Positions 1 to 8,423 of a stretch of 64,000 nt of DNA are shown here, in pieces. A program made the translations under genes and the position numbers. How positions within the stretch are numbered: the first letter of the stretch is position 1; every line of letters begins with the position of its first letter. The notes beneath the pieces were generated by a model. That model did no database searches. It was not told the origin of the DNA and worked only from the letters and a program-made list of their open reading frames with translations. The DNA comes from Halomonas sp. TD01 (GTDB lineage Bacteria > Pseudomonadota > Gammaproteobacteria > Pseudomonadales > Halomonadaceae): contig NZ_OV350343.1 of NCBI RefSeq assembly GCF_923868895.1, forward strand, positions 1,054,001-1,118,000, read 5' to 3'.

Positions 1-2
1 TG

Positions 3-254
3 CGCTTACGCCAAACCAACCGTGACATCAGCGGACAGTTCCGCTTGCCACTTTCTCAGGAACAATTAGCCGATATTCTAGGTTTAAGCCCGGTTCATGT
101 GAGCCGAACCTTTAGTGCACTGAGTGAAGATGGCTTGGTGTTCCGTGACCGCCATAACGTCACTATTCCCGATTTAAAGGCACTGGCTACCGAAGGGGAA
201 TTCGACGACTGCTATTTAACCGATAACGTCAGGCCGCTACTTATTAGCGCCTGA
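3..254 (+). CDS. Crp/Fnr-family transcriptional regulator, C-terminal part (5' end outside window)
   Basis: The reading frame is open from the first bases of the window, so only about 83 C-terminal residues are present. The visible part is the winged helix-turn-helix of a Crp/Fnr-type regulator. A 'PLSQEQLADILGLSPVHVSRTF' type segment (residues about 15-36 of the fragment) is the DNA-reading helix-turn-helix, and 'LSEDGLV' begins the wing. The cyclic-nucleotide or FeS sensing domain lies upstream and cannot be judged. The gene ends in a hairpin terminator and converges on nrdJb. The family is clear; the ligand and regulon are not. Confidence 0.85.
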   Translation, partial: RLRQTNRDISGQFRLPLSQEQLADILGLSPVHVSRTFSALSEDGLVFRDRHNVTIPDLKALATEGEFDDCYLTDNVRPLLISA

Positions 255-286
255 GCCTTAGCGCCTGAATCAAAGGCTCATTTTTT
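252..286 (+). terminator. Rho-independent terminator of the Crp/Fnr-type gene
   Basis: An 8-bp perfect stem TGAGCCTT/AAGGCTCA (252-259 and 273-280) with a 13-nt loop is followed directly by six T. The stop codon TGA lies inside the left arm. Confidence 0.8.
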
Positions 287-302
287 GTTTCCCCAAAACG
301 CC

Positions 303-340
303 CAACGCCGCGTGGCTATCTAGGCCACGCGGCGTTGTTT
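303..340. terminator. GC-rich hairpin between convergent genes
   Basis: A perfect 14-bp inverted repeat (CAACGCCGCGTGGC, 303-316, with its complement at 324-337) has a 7-nt loop. It lies between the 3' ends of the Crp/Fnr-type gene and nrdJb. The T-run is short (TTGTTTGTT on the plus strand), so it is probably a terminator serving the minus-strand nrdJ transcript, or a bidirectional one. Confidence 0.65.
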
Positions 341-360
341 GTTGGCTAGTTCTGCCTAAT

Positions 361-1155
361 TTAGCCGCACTTAGACCAGCCGCAGCCTGCATAGCAGGTT
401 GGGCAGCCATCCATCATGATGAGCTCACCGCGACATTCAGGACAGTTACCCACGGTTGCCGGGCCACTGCCTTCAGGCTTTTTTGCGGCGTTTTCTTGCT
501 CGGCAGCACCGCCAATCGGCTCTACAGCGCCGGCAGCCGGGCTAGTGTCTGGCTCGTCGACCGGTGGTTGCCAAGCATGGCCATGCTGCATGCGGTGCGC
601 ATAACGCTCTACCAGCATTTCTACCGGTACTTGATTGCCATCTTGGTCCAAGAAACCGCGCCGATAGAGAATTTGCTGGATCGACCAGGCAATCGCTGCC
701 ACTTCAGAATCGTGGAACATTGGTTTGTTCCAGCGGTTCATACCACAGCGCACTAACCCTTTATCCCACGCAACTTTGCGCAGGTCAGCCACTGCTTGGG
801 TGACATAGCCCCCACGCGCAGCAAGGGAAAGACTGCGCATCGTCGCCGTAATCCACTGATGCTCGCTGGAGAGTTGCCCTGAAGGAAAAAAGAACTCAAC
901 CGGTCGCTCAATAACCACACGTCGGCCACCCACCACGCCTTCCACGGGCATAAAAGAGACCAGCAGGTAAACCTTTTTGCGACCTTCCGCACCAACGTAA
1001 GAGATCTTTTCGGATACCGCTTCTAGCGTTCCTTCTGGACGCGAGGGAATCCTGACCGTCAGCGGATCTTCTTCCGGAAGCTCAGGGGCAGGCGCGGCCT
1101 GCTCCTGCTGCTTGATACGATAACCAACGATTTTTGAGGTAATTTCTACAGCCAT
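361..1155 (-). CDS. nrdJb: Class II (B12-dependent) ribonucleotide reductase, small split subunit NrdJb
   Basis: Second part of a split adenosylcobalamin-dependent ribonucleotide reductase (264 aa), as known in Pseudomonas, where NrdJa and NrdJb together make deoxyribonucleotides without oxygen dependence. The region around residues 50-140 resembles the TSCPD domain found at the C-terminus of unsplit NrdJ. The last 30 residues carry several cysteines (CPEC, CPTC, CGWSKC), the redox-active or metal-binding tail of class II enzymes. The ATG at 1155 is chosen because a GGAG sits 8 nt upstream; a GTG four codons earlier overlaps that site. It lies 59 nt downstream of nrdJa, so the two are probably one transcript. 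Confidence 0.88.
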   Translation of the reverse strand: MAVEITSKIVGYRIKQQEQAAPAPELPEEDPLTVRIPSRPEGTLEAVSEKISYVGAEGRKKVYLLVSFMPVEGVVGGRRVVIERPVEFFFPSGQLSSEHQWITATMRSLSLAARGGYVTQAVADLRKVAWDKGLVRCGMNRWNKPMFHDSEVAAIAWSIQQILYRRGFLDQDGNQVPVEMLVERYAHRMQHGHAWQPPVDEPDTSPAAGAVEPIGGAAEQENAAKKPEGSGPATVGNCPECRGELIMMDGCPTCYAGCGWSKCG

Positions 1156-1214
1156 GGTGTTCTCCACTTAGCAAAGGGTGTCGGGCGATGTTCTTAGCAA
1201 GGCGTAGCCCGCCC

Positions 1215-3326
1215 TTACCATTTGCCGTAGGTGCCCTCTTTTAAGGCATCAAACAGGTTGGCGGCGTTATGCTCTTCACCGTCGTAAACCACCGTTTCAT
1301 CGCCAGTCAGCTCTAAGGTTTCGCCATTTTCCAGTTCAAACACATAGGTGGTGTTTTTCAAATCATCTTCACGTACCAGTACGCCCTGGAACGCTTCTGG
1401 ATTGAAGCGGAACGTGGTGCAACCTTTCAAGCGGCTCTCGTAAGCCTGTAGGTAGAGATCCTGGAATTTCTCGAACGGGAACTCTGTCGGCACGTTAACT
1501 GTTTTAGAGATTGCCGAGTCGATCCACTGCTGCGCGGCCGCCTGAACGGCCACGTGCTGTTCGGGCGTCACCGAGTCTGCGGTAATAAAGTAGTCGGGCA
1601 AATCGCTTTCCACCGCATCGGCGGCAATAAAGTGACGATAAGCGGCTAACTCGAACGAGACAACCTCAACTTGCTCTTTGGTTTTCTTGCCCGATTGAAT
1701 AATGTTGCGGAAATAACGGTGCGAGAACGATGGCTCAATGCCGTTAGACGCATTATTACCCATCGACAGCGAAATCGTACCGGTGGGTGCAATAGAGCTG
1801 TGGTGGGTAAAGCGTGCGCCATGCTCCGCCAGCTGCGTTACCAGCTCGGGGTCGAGTTCAGCAACTTTCGCCATGTACTGGCTATAGCGGGCATGCAGAA
1901 TACGTCCAGGCACTTTATCGCCCACTTCATAGCCATCAGCCGCTAGCTGGGGACGCTCGCGCATCATTTTAGGCGTAATCGTGTGCTCTTGCTCAAGCAC
2001 AGGCGCCATGCCTTTCTCTTTAGACAGTTCTAACGCTTGCTTCCAGCCTTCCAGAGCGAGGTGGCGGCTGACCTCTTCGGTAAAGGCCAGCGACGCTTGG
2101 GAGCCATAAGGGATTTTAAGCATGGTCATCGTTGAACCAAGGCCCAAAAAGCCCATGCCGTGGCGGCGCTTGGCCTCAATCTCGCGCTGTTGCTGCGGCA
2201 GTGGCAGGCCAGCAATTTCCACGACGTTATCCAGCATGCGGGTGAAGATTGCCACAACCTTGCGATAGCGCTCCCAATCAAAGCGCGGCTTGTCGCTGAA
2301 CGGCTCAATCACAAACTTGGTCAGGTTGACCGATCCGAGCAGACAGGCACCTTCCGGCGGCAGCGGCTGCTCACCACACGGGTTGGTCGCGCGGATATCT
2401 TCGCAGAACCAGTTATTGTTCATGCGATTGACCTGATCAATCAGAATAAACCCAGGTTCGGCGTAGTCGTAAGTCGAGGACATAATGGTGTCCCATAGCT
2501 CGCGAGCTTTAATAACTTCAACGACACGGCAAGCCACGCGGCCTTGGTCATCTACCGTATAACCCTCTTCAATGACGGGCCAGTCGCGGTAAATCAAATC
2601 GCCCGCTTTTACATCGTCTTTTTCACCAGGGTGCAATGGAAACGCCAGCGGCCAATCGGCGTTATGTTTCACTGCTTCCATAAATTCGTCGGTAATCAAC
2701 AGGCTCAGGTTGAACTGGCGCAGGCGACCGGCTTCCCGCTTAGCCTGGATAAACTCGCGAACATCCGGATGGCCAACGTCGAAGGTACCCATCTGGGCGC
2801 CTCGGCGGCCGCCTGCGGATGCCACGGTGAAGCACATTTTGTCGTAGATATCCATAAACGCCAGCGGCCCGTTAGTGCCCGCGCCAGCGCCAAACACAAA
2901 CGCGCCTTTATGGCGCAGCGTCGAAAAATCGTAGCCAATACCCGCACCCGACTTCAGCGTCATGCCTGCATCAACGACTGAGTCGAGAATATCGCGCATA
3001 GAGTCGCGGATAGTGCGGGACACCGTGCAGTTAATCAGACTAACCGCGGGTTTATACGCTTCAGCGCCCGCGTTGGAAAGGATTCGTCCGGCAGGAATGG
3101 CGCCGTTTTCTAATGCCCAACGGAATTTTGGCAACCATTCGTTAGCGTTGTCGCCTTCAACCGCCGCTAACGCGCGCGCGACGCGTTCAAAGGTGGCACC
3201 CACATCCTGATCAACAGGTTGGCTATGGCGATCTTTTAACCGATATTTGGCATCCCAGATATCTTTTGATGGAACCTGTAACGGGACGTCATTCGAAGTC
3301 TTCATAGCCTTTGCTGCGGTGCTCAT
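1215..3326 (-). CDS. nrdJa: Class II ribonucleotide reductase catalytic subunit NrdJa
   Basis: Catalytic part (703 aa) of adenosylcobalamin-dependent ribonucleoside-diphosphate reductase. It shows the N-terminal redox cysteine (C100, in a SLINCTVS context), the GGRRGAQM segment (172-179) and the active-site NPCGEQPL loop (315-322), whose Asn, Cys and Glu are the radical-chemistry residues of the family. The TSCPD and cysteine tail are missing here and are supplied by the downstream nrdJb. The ATG at 3326 follows AAGGAG by 9 nt; the GTG six codons upstream overlaps that site and is rejected. A TATAAT box and candidate NrdR sites lie upstream. Confidence 0.93.
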   Translation of the reverse strand: MSTAAKAMKTSNDVPLQVPSKDIWDAKYRLKDRHSQPVDQDVGATFERVARALAAVEGDNANEWLPKFRWALENGAIPAGRILSNAGAEAYKPAVSLINCTVSRTIRDSMRDILDSVVDAGMTLKSGAGIGYDFSTLRHKGAFVFGAGAGTNGPLAFMDIYDKMCFTVASAGGRRGAQMGTFDVGHPDVREFIQAKREAGRLRQFNLSLLITDEFMEAVKHNADWPLAFPLHPGEKDDVKAGDLIYRDWPVIEEGYTVDDQGRVACRVVEVIKARELWDTIMSSTYDYAEPGFILIDQVNRMNNNWFCEDIRATNPCGEQPLPPEGACLLGSVNLTKFVIEPFSDKPRFDWERYRKVVAIFTRMLDNVVEIAGLPLPQQQREIEAKRRHGMGFLGLGSTMTMLKIPYGSQASLAFTEEVSRHLALEGWKQALELSKEKGMAPVLEQEHTITPKMMRERPQLAADGYEVGDKVPGRILHARYSQYMAKVAELDPELVTQLAEHGARFTHHSSIAPTGTISLSMGNNASNGIEPSFSHRYFRNIIQSGKKTKEQVEVVSFELAAYRHFIAADAVESDLPDYFITADSVTPEQHVAVQAAAQQWIDSAISKTVNVPTEFPFEKFQDLYLQAYESRLKGCTTFRFNPEAFQGVLVREDDLKNTTYVFELENGETLELTGDETVVYDGEEHNAANLFDALKEGTYGKW

Positions 3327-3376
3327 GTCGCGAAACTCCTTCACAACGGGGTGAATATAGCGCTCAAAACGCTGCG

Positions 3377-3382
3377 ATTATA
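3377..3382 (-). promoter_or_regulatory. Candidate -10 element of the nrdJ promoter
   Basis: The minus strand reads a perfect TATAAT here, about 50 nt upstream of the nrdJa start. The matching -35 is poor (CTATAC-like at 17-18 nt spacing), as expected if an activator or repressor works on it. Confidence 0.4.
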
Positions 3383-3415
3383 CGTCTTGCGGTTATGAAG
3401 TATAGACTTGACTTC

Positions 3416-3431
3416 ACACTATATGCGGCAT
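3416..3431. promoter_or_regulatory. Candidate NrdR box 1 upstream of nrdJ
   Basis: ACACTATATGCGGCAT matches the left half of the NrdR consensus acACwAtATaTwGtgt well, plus the G of the right half. It begins exactly 31 bp before the second candidate box, the spacing typical of paired NrdR sites. Confidence 0.5.
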
Positions 3432-3446
3432 TTTTATTGTTAAAGA

Positions 3447-3462
3447 CTACTACATATAGAAA
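3447..3462. promoter_or_regulatory. Candidate NrdR box 2 upstream of nrdJ
   Basis: CTACTACATATAGAAA fits the core ACwAnATaTwG of the NrdR consensus. NrdR represses ribonucleotide reductase genes in many bacteria through paired boxes on one face of the helix. Confidence 0.5.
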
Positions 3463-3534
3463 AATCAGCGCGTTACCTTTTGCTTATCTTAAACAAACGA
3501 TAGGCTATTGGTTTTCCTGTGCGATGCCATCCTT

Positions 3535-4089
3535 ATGCCTACTTTAAAGCCTTTATCGTTGGCGGCCTTCAGCGCCGTACTGTCCTGCACCGCGCTACCT
3601 AGCTGGGCAGCAACATTCAATATTGATGCCACACAGCCTCACGATCATTGGCAGTCAATGGCGCTGACGCTGGGCAACGAGCGACACTTTCGCGCCGTGG
3701 AAACCCACAGTTATTCGGATGCCACCTTGAGTTTGAACGCGACTCAGGGTGTTTGCGACTTACCGTGGCTGGAAATGCGGGTCACGTTGACTGAGCAGCA
3801 AGGCGAAAGCCGTGCGGTTAACCTAGTGCCTACCAGGATCCGGGTGGATGACACGCCTATCATCGACACGATGGCCGAGTTTATTACCGAGCGTGGTGAT
3901 GACGGGTTTTATGCGCACTTCTATCTGAGCGACCTGCAAACATTAATGGATCAAATGAGCCAGGGCGAGCAGCTGTTTATCGGCTTCGACCAACAGGATA
4001 GTGACCCTTGGTATATGACCTTTAGTCTTGATGGTGCTGATAGCGCCATAGAGAGAATGCAGCGCTTATGTGACCGCGCTGACGACTAG
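3535..4089 (+). CDS. Unrecognised secreted/periplasmic protein
   Basis: I do not recognise this family. The 184-aa product starts MPTLKPLSLAAF and has a clear signal peptide (hydrophobic core to about residue 25, likely cleavage after PSWAA). The mature part is acidic, has no further membrane segment, and contains two well-separated cysteines (in GVCDLPW and RLCDR) that could form a disulfide. A TTG nine codons upstream also keeps the frame open, but the ATG at 3535 gives the better signal peptide; the ribosome site is weak. It is divergent from nrdJ and convergent with the cyclase gene, so context gives no function. Confidence 0.65.
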   Translation: MPTLKPLSLAAFSAVLSCTALPSWAATFNIDATQPHDHWQSMALTLGNERHFRAVETHSYSDATLSLNATQGVCDLPWLEMRVTLTEQQGESRAVNLVPTRIRVDDTPIIDTMAEFITERGDDGFYAHFYLSDLQTLMDQMSQGEQLFIGFDQQDSDPWYMTFSLDGADSAIERMQRLCDRADD

Positions 4090-4101
4090 CGTAGCCGCGC
4101 A

Positions 4102-6141
4102 TCACTGCACGGTTTTTTCAGCGATTTCAACACGATTACGCCCATTGCGTTTAGCTCGATACATCGCCGCATCGGCCCGGGCGATGATAGTTTTACAGTT
4201 GTCATCGGGTTGCCATACGGCTACGCCGATGCTGACCGTAATGGGTTGATCCAAGCCATTTACCTGAAGCGTGGCCACTAGACCACGCAAGCGTTCAGCG
4301 AGCCCCTCTGCGGCTTCCATACTGGAGTGAGTCGCCAATACTACGAACTCTTCACCGCCCCAGCGCCCTAAATGATCACAGCCACGCAGTGAGCTTTCCA
4401 CCATACGTGCTAGCGAAACCAATACATCATCACCCACGCTGTGGCCGAGGGTGTCATTGATCTGTTTAAAATGGTCGACGTCGAATAATAACAGCGCAAA
4501 AGCCGCTCCGTAGCGCTTTGCTGCAACCAGCTCTGCATCAATAGCCTGCTCGATGCGGTAGCGGTTCCACACCTGAGTGAGCGGGTCAAAATGTGCCAAC
4601 TGCTCTAACCGCTGATTTGCCTCGGCCAGCGCTTTACGCTCGCGCTCCAGGTGCATATTGAGCGTACTGATCTCATAGGCAGAAATGGCCAGTGTTAAAT
4701 CCTCTCCCAAATCCATCGCGGCTAGCCGCTCAACCCGTTGCCAGGCTTCACTTTTTCCAGTGACCTCCTCGCACCACGCGTCAGAAGGCGACATCATCAT
4801 GGGCGGCAGAGGTGCTGAAGAGGGCTGCATCGCCCAGTAGAGCGTTTCCACTTGTTCAGGACGAAAAAACATCAGCCAACCACGCTGAGCAGGGTCGGTA
4901 GGCAGCGGCACGGCCAGCACACCACTCTGCTCTAGCACGTCTAAGGAGGATGTTAGCGGCTCTTTGGCTGTCTCCTGGGTACACCACGGCCCACTATGGA
5001 TGTGGGCTTTTTCAATCCGCGTGACCAACTGGCTGATTACCTCCGGCTTGGGCGTATTGCCTGATTGATAGACACTGCCTTTCACCCATAACGCAACACC
5101 ATTAGCACGAAAGAGCGCCTTCCATGTATCGGCATGCTCAGTAAACAGCTGATAAGGCCCCTGAGGCTTTAAGCGGTTATTGGTTGAAAGCACCAAGCTA
5201 TCTTGTACGCGCTGCAAATAGCGCGCTTCTTGGCGGGCTCTTAGCAGCAACAGCCGTTGTGTGGCCATTTGCACCAAGGTGCGTACCGCGTCGCGCACAG
5301 GCGGCGTCACGGGGTACGCCGATGTCGAATGACAAAATAACAGCCCCCAAAGGCCGGTATCGCCCTGCATGGCCACGCTTAATGCACCGCGCACACCAAG
5401 GCGTTGCAAGTACTGCTGCCGCTCGGGGGCAGGCGCTCGTAAAAAGCAGTCGCTCACATCCACCGCCATGCCCTTCGGCAGCAAATCCTCACCAGGTGCT
5501 GCAACATCTTGGATCAGCCGCACCGGATGGCGCTCGTAGGCGCGCCGAAGCGCAATAGGAAAGTCCTTGGCGGGAAAGCGCTGTCCTAATAAGGCAGGCA
5601 AACGGCCTACCGGCAGCTCGACACCTGGCTGAGCACGGCCTGTAGCTAACGATTCGGCCACGATTAACCCGTGCCAATCACTATCGAAATGACACACCGA
5701 CACTCGGTCATGACCCGTTAACTCTTGCACGGCCATTACCAAATAATCGAGCAGCTCTTCTTGATGCGTAGCTTCCGCTAGACGCATCAGGCGTTCGTTC
5801 ACGGTGCCAAGCAAGCGCTGTTTACCAAGCGTGTTAAGGGGTTCTATCTCAATTAATACGTGCGTACCTGCCCGGTAGGCATGCAATTGGAAGCGATTTG
5901 GTCGGGCGGGACATTTAAAGGTGAGCGGCCCCGGCAAACGCTGCTGACCTTGTAGCTCGTAGCGTACGCGCTGGCTTAAGCGCTTCCCTAGAACGCTGGA
6001 TAGCGTCGGGAAACGCCCTTCTGGAAGGCTTACCCCCAGCAGTACAGCAAAGTTGCTACTAATCGCCTGTATACGCCGACTGTCGTTATCGAGCACCAGT
6101 AATGCACCGAACGACTGTAGTAGCGAGTGATGCTTCGACAC
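4102..6141 (-). CDS. Phytochrome-like (PAS-GAF-PHY) diguanylate cyclase lacking the chromophore cysteine
   Basis: Predicted diguanylate cyclase of 679 aa. Residues 11-110 look like a phytochrome PAS domain (FGALLVLD), 115-300 GAF (FPAKDFP at 189-195, matching the PASDIP motif), 310-500 PHY (GWLMFFRPE), a coiled linker, then GGDEF at 515-675. The active site is GGEEF (595-599), with an RxxD inhibitory site (R586, D589). The N-terminal biliverdin cysteine is absent, and an in-frame stop at 6172-6174 rules out a longer start. The usual GAF histidines appear replaced by R241 and S272. GTG start with GAGG 8 nt upstream. It follows motD by 23 nt, so c-di-GMP made here may act on the motor. Confidence 0.85.
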   Translation of the reverse strand: MSKHHSLLQSFGALLVLDNDSRRIQAISSNFAVLLGVSLPEGRFPTLSSVLGKRLSQRVRYELQGQQRLPGPLTFKCPARPNRFQLHAYRAGTHVLIEIEPLNTLGKQRLLGTVNERLMRLAEATHQEELLDYLVMAVQELTGHDRVSVCHFDSDWHGLIVAESLATGRAQPGVELPVGRLPALLGQRFPAKDFPIALRRAYERHPVRLIQDVAAPGEDLLPKGMAVDVSDCFLRAPAPERQQYLQRLGVRGALSVAMQGDTGLWGLLFCHSTSAYPVTPPVRDAVRTLVQMATQRLLLLRARQEARYLQRVQDSLVLSTNNRLKPQGPYQLFTEHADTWKALFRANGVALWVKGSVYQSGNTPKPEVISQLVTRIEKAHIHSGPWCTQETAKEPLTSSLDVLEQSGVLAVPLPTDPAQRGWLMFFRPEQVETLYWAMQPSSAPLPPMMMSPSDAWCEEVTGKSEAWQRVERLAAMDLGEDLTLAISAYEISTLNMHLERERKALAEANQRLEQLAHFDPLTQVWNRYRIEQAIDAELVAAKRYGAAFALLLFDVDHFKQINDTLGHSVGDDVLVSLARMVESSLRGCDHLGRWGGEEFVVLATHSSMEAAEGLAERLRGLVATLQVNGLDQPITVSIGVAVWQPDDNCKTIIARADAAMYRAKRNGRNRVEIAEKTVQ

Positions 6142-6164
6142 AGAGATAGCCTCAAGAAATCTCT

Positions 6165-6836
6165 TTACCCCTCAGTCTGCTGCCTTAACAGCAGTTCGAC
6201 GCGTCGGTTGGCAGACCTGCCTTCTGACGTTGCGTTACTTTCCATGGGTTGGGTATCGGCGTAACCGACTGCCCGCATACGTGAAATAGCGACTCCCTGG
6301 CGCTCAAGATGCCGGACAACCGCAATAGCGCGTCCTACCGAGAGCTCCCAATTTGAGGGGAAGCGTGAGGTGGCAATGGGAATATTATCCGTATGCCCTT
6401 CTACTGAAATTTGGCCTTCAAAGGACGCTAACACTGCCAGAAGGCTTTCTAACACATCTTGCCCCTGGGGCGTTAGTACGGCGTCACCGCTAGGAAAAAG
6501 CAAGCTGTCGTCGATGCGCAGCGTAACACCTTCTTCTCCTTGAGAGACACTAACCCCGGGGATATCAAGCTCCGCCATCCGCGGCTTCAGGCCACTGTGT
6601 CGGGGATGAATACCGGTTGCCAAGCTGGCCAACGGGAGCGAGGTGACGGCACTTGCCGAGCGCATTCTATCGCTGTCAAAGGCTTCCCCTCCTCCCGGCG
6701 GCGTCAACGCAAGCAGTAGGACAAACAGCGTGATTAGCAGCGTTAACACGTCTAAGTAGCTCGTTAGCCAGCCTTCATCGCCCTCGCCTGACACAGTAGG
6801 CAATTCCAGCGCGTGCCGTGAATCACGATCTAGCAT
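6165..6836 (-). CDS. motD: Flagellar stator protein, MotB/MotD type
   Basis: Peptidoglycan-anchored stator subunit (223 aa). One N-terminal membrane helix (about residues 24-45) carries the ion-binding aspartate in the SYLDVLTLL context. The C-terminal half is an OmpA-like peptidoglycan-binding domain (EGHTDNIP, NWELSVGRA, NRRVEL). It is shorter than E. coli MotB and resembles the MotD/PomB group. The ATG lies 4 nt after the motC stop, with an AAGG site inside the motC end, so the two are translationally linked. The coupling ion (H+ or Na+) cannot be decided from the sequence. Confidence 0.85.
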   Translation of the reverse strand: MLDRDSRHALELPTVSGEGDEGWLTSYLDVLTLLITLFVLLLALTPPGGGEAFDSDRMRSASAVTSLPLASLATGIHPRHSGLKPRMAELDIPGVSVSQGEEGVTLRIDDSLLFPSGDAVLTPQGQDVLESLLAVLASFEGQISVEGHTDNIPIATSRFPSNWELSVGRAIAVVRHLERQGVAISRMRAVGYADTQPMESNATSEGRSANRRVELLLRQQTEG

Positions 6837-6840
6837 GGCG

Positions 6841-7656
6841 CTACCCTTTTGCCGCAGAACTAACCGTTGGCCGCGGTTTCACAGAGGCATCGCGGATCTC
6901 GTCATGATAGTTAGCAACAAAGGAATTGAGCGTTTCTTCAATAAACGAAGGCAGGCGTCGTTTGGTAATTAATGAGATACCTTCCAGCACCATGTTCATG
7001 GTGATAAGGCGCTCCTCCGTGCGCCGCTCTAGCTTGACGGCAATCGGTTTGAACACCAGATTGGCGAGCAGAATACCGTAAAACGTTGTCAGCAGAGCCA
7101 CTGCCATGCGCGGACCAATAACGTCAAGATCCCCGGCATCCATCACTTCCAGCATATTGACCAGCCCCACCAAGGTACCAATCATGCCAAACGCGGGTGC
7201 GTAGGTAGCCATCGTACGAAATATCTGCGCCTCGGCATGTTCCCGCGCTTTTAATCGAGCAATGCGCCAGCGCAACATGTCAAAAATTTCATCTTCTTTC
7301 GTATTAGCAATCACCAGTTGAATTCCGGTGCGCAAAAAGGGATTACGGGTGTGCTCTAGCTCCTTTTCAACCGCCCTGACGTCGCCTTTAAACCATAGTC
7401 GCGACATTGAAACCAGTTCGTTAATATCATCACGTACATAGGTATTCTCGCGCCGAAAAACCAACCCCACAAGGCGCACCACGCGTAACACTTCTTTCAG
7501 CGGATAACTAATAAAAGTAGCGGCCAAGGTACCGGTTACCACAATGGCAAGCCCCGGCAAGTTGATAAAGCTTTCTGGCGACTCTGCAGTAAAAAACAGC
7601 ACGCTTACCAGCAATAGCATGCTGGCAAAAATACCGATCAGCGTAGATGGGTTCAT
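6841..7656 (-). CDS. motC: Flagellar stator protein, MotA/MotC type
   Basis: Membrane stator subunit (271 aa) of the PomA/MotC branch of the MotA family. Two N-terminal helices are followed by a cytoplasmic loop with charged torque residues (NPFLRTGIQ, EDEIFDMLRWRI). The third and fourth helices contain the conserved AFGMIGTLVGLV and AVALLTTFYG segments. The ATG at 7656 follows GAGGAG by 6 nt; a TTG one codon earlier is less likely. It is followed at once by motD and preceded by fliA, the same fliA-linked second stator arrangement known as motCD in Pseudomonas. Confidence 0.85.
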   Translation of the reverse strand: MNPSTLIGIFASMLLLVSVLFFTAESPESFINLPGLAIVVTGTLAATFISYPLKEVLRVVRLVGLVFRRENTYVRDDINELVSMSRLWFKGDVRAVEKELEHTRNPFLRTGIQLVIANTKEDEIFDMLRWRIARLKAREHAEAQIFRTMATYAPAFGMIGTLVGLVNMLEVMDAGDLDVIGPRMAVALLTTFYGILLANLVFKPIAVKLERRTEERLITMNMVLEGISLITKRRLPSFIEETLNSFVANYHDEIRDASVKPRPTVSSAAKG

Positions 7657-7695
7657 CAACGGCTCCTCGCCGGTTATTAGTGATTAATAGTGGCG

Positions 7696-8397
7696 TTAGG
7701 TGGTGTCATATAAGCGTGCGCGAAGCCTGCTAATCGCTTGACTGTGAAGCTGAGACACGCGGGACTCGGTCACTCCAAGCACCGCCCCGACTTCTTTAAG
7801 GTTCAGCTCTTCTTGGTAATACAGCGCCATCAGCAGCTTTTCACGCTCGGGTAAGGCATCAATCGCATCAATTAACGACTGGCGCTGCTGTTGATCTAAC
7901 AGCTGATCAAAGGGCAGGTTATTGGCTTCCTCTTTCGCGGGTTCTGCCCCTTCTGCCACCAATTCTTCAAAGGGCAACAACTGGCCGCTGTTCGTATCGT
8001 TAAGTAATTGCTGATACTCACTGAGCGGTATATCCAGATCACGCGCGATTTCGCCCTCTTCTGGCGGGCGTCCTAACTGCTGTTCGAGGCGGCGCACCGC
8101 ATCATCCACGGCTCTAGCAGAGCGGCGTACACTACGAGGTAACCAATCACGTGTGCGCAGCTCATCCATCATGGCGCCGCGAATACGCTGGCTTGCAAAC
8201 GTGGCGAACGTCGCCCCCTGGGTCGCATCAAAACGCCCCAATGCTTCTAATAAGCCCACCATGCCGGCTTGAATAAGATCATCTAACTCAATACTTGCGG
8301 GTAGTCTTACCTGCAGCGTTAAGGCCTGACGTCTTACCAGTGGCATGTATTGGGTTAACAGCTCGCTCTGTTTAATCCTGCCTTGTGCTGTATACAT
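7696..8397 (-). CDS. fliA: RNA polymerase sigma-28 factor FliA
   Basis: Flagellar sigma factor (233 aa) that directs late-gene transcription and is held by FlgM until the hook is finished. Region 2 is visible in DLIQAGMVGLLEAL and RFDATQGATFATFASQRIRGAM, region 3 in the middle, and region 4 in LPEREKLLMALYY and LKEVGAVLGVTESRVSQLHSQA. Length is normal for the family. ATG with GAGG upstream. It sits between flhE and motC. Four sites in this window fit its promoter consensus (before flgKL, flgMN, flaG and fliST). Confidence 0.95.
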   Translation of the reverse strand: MYTAQGRIKQSELLTQYMPLVRRQALTLQVRLPASIELDDLIQAGMVGLLEALGRFDATQGATFATFASQRIRGAMMDELRTRDWLPRSVRRSARAVDDAVRRLEQQLGRPPEEGEIARDLDIPLSEYQQLLNDTNSGQLLPFEELVAEGAEPAKEEANNLPFDQLLDQQQRQSLIDAIDALPEREKLLMALYYQEELNLKEVGAVLGVTESRVSQLHSQAISRLRARLYDTT

Positions 8398-8423
8398 CCT
8401 CGTGCCTCACGGCTAAACACTGT

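Noticed and set aside
3327..3534. Cobalamin riboswitch upstream of the B12-dependent reductase
   Set aside because: No B12-box-like sequence or adequate length of structured leader is visible between the nrdJ promoter and start.
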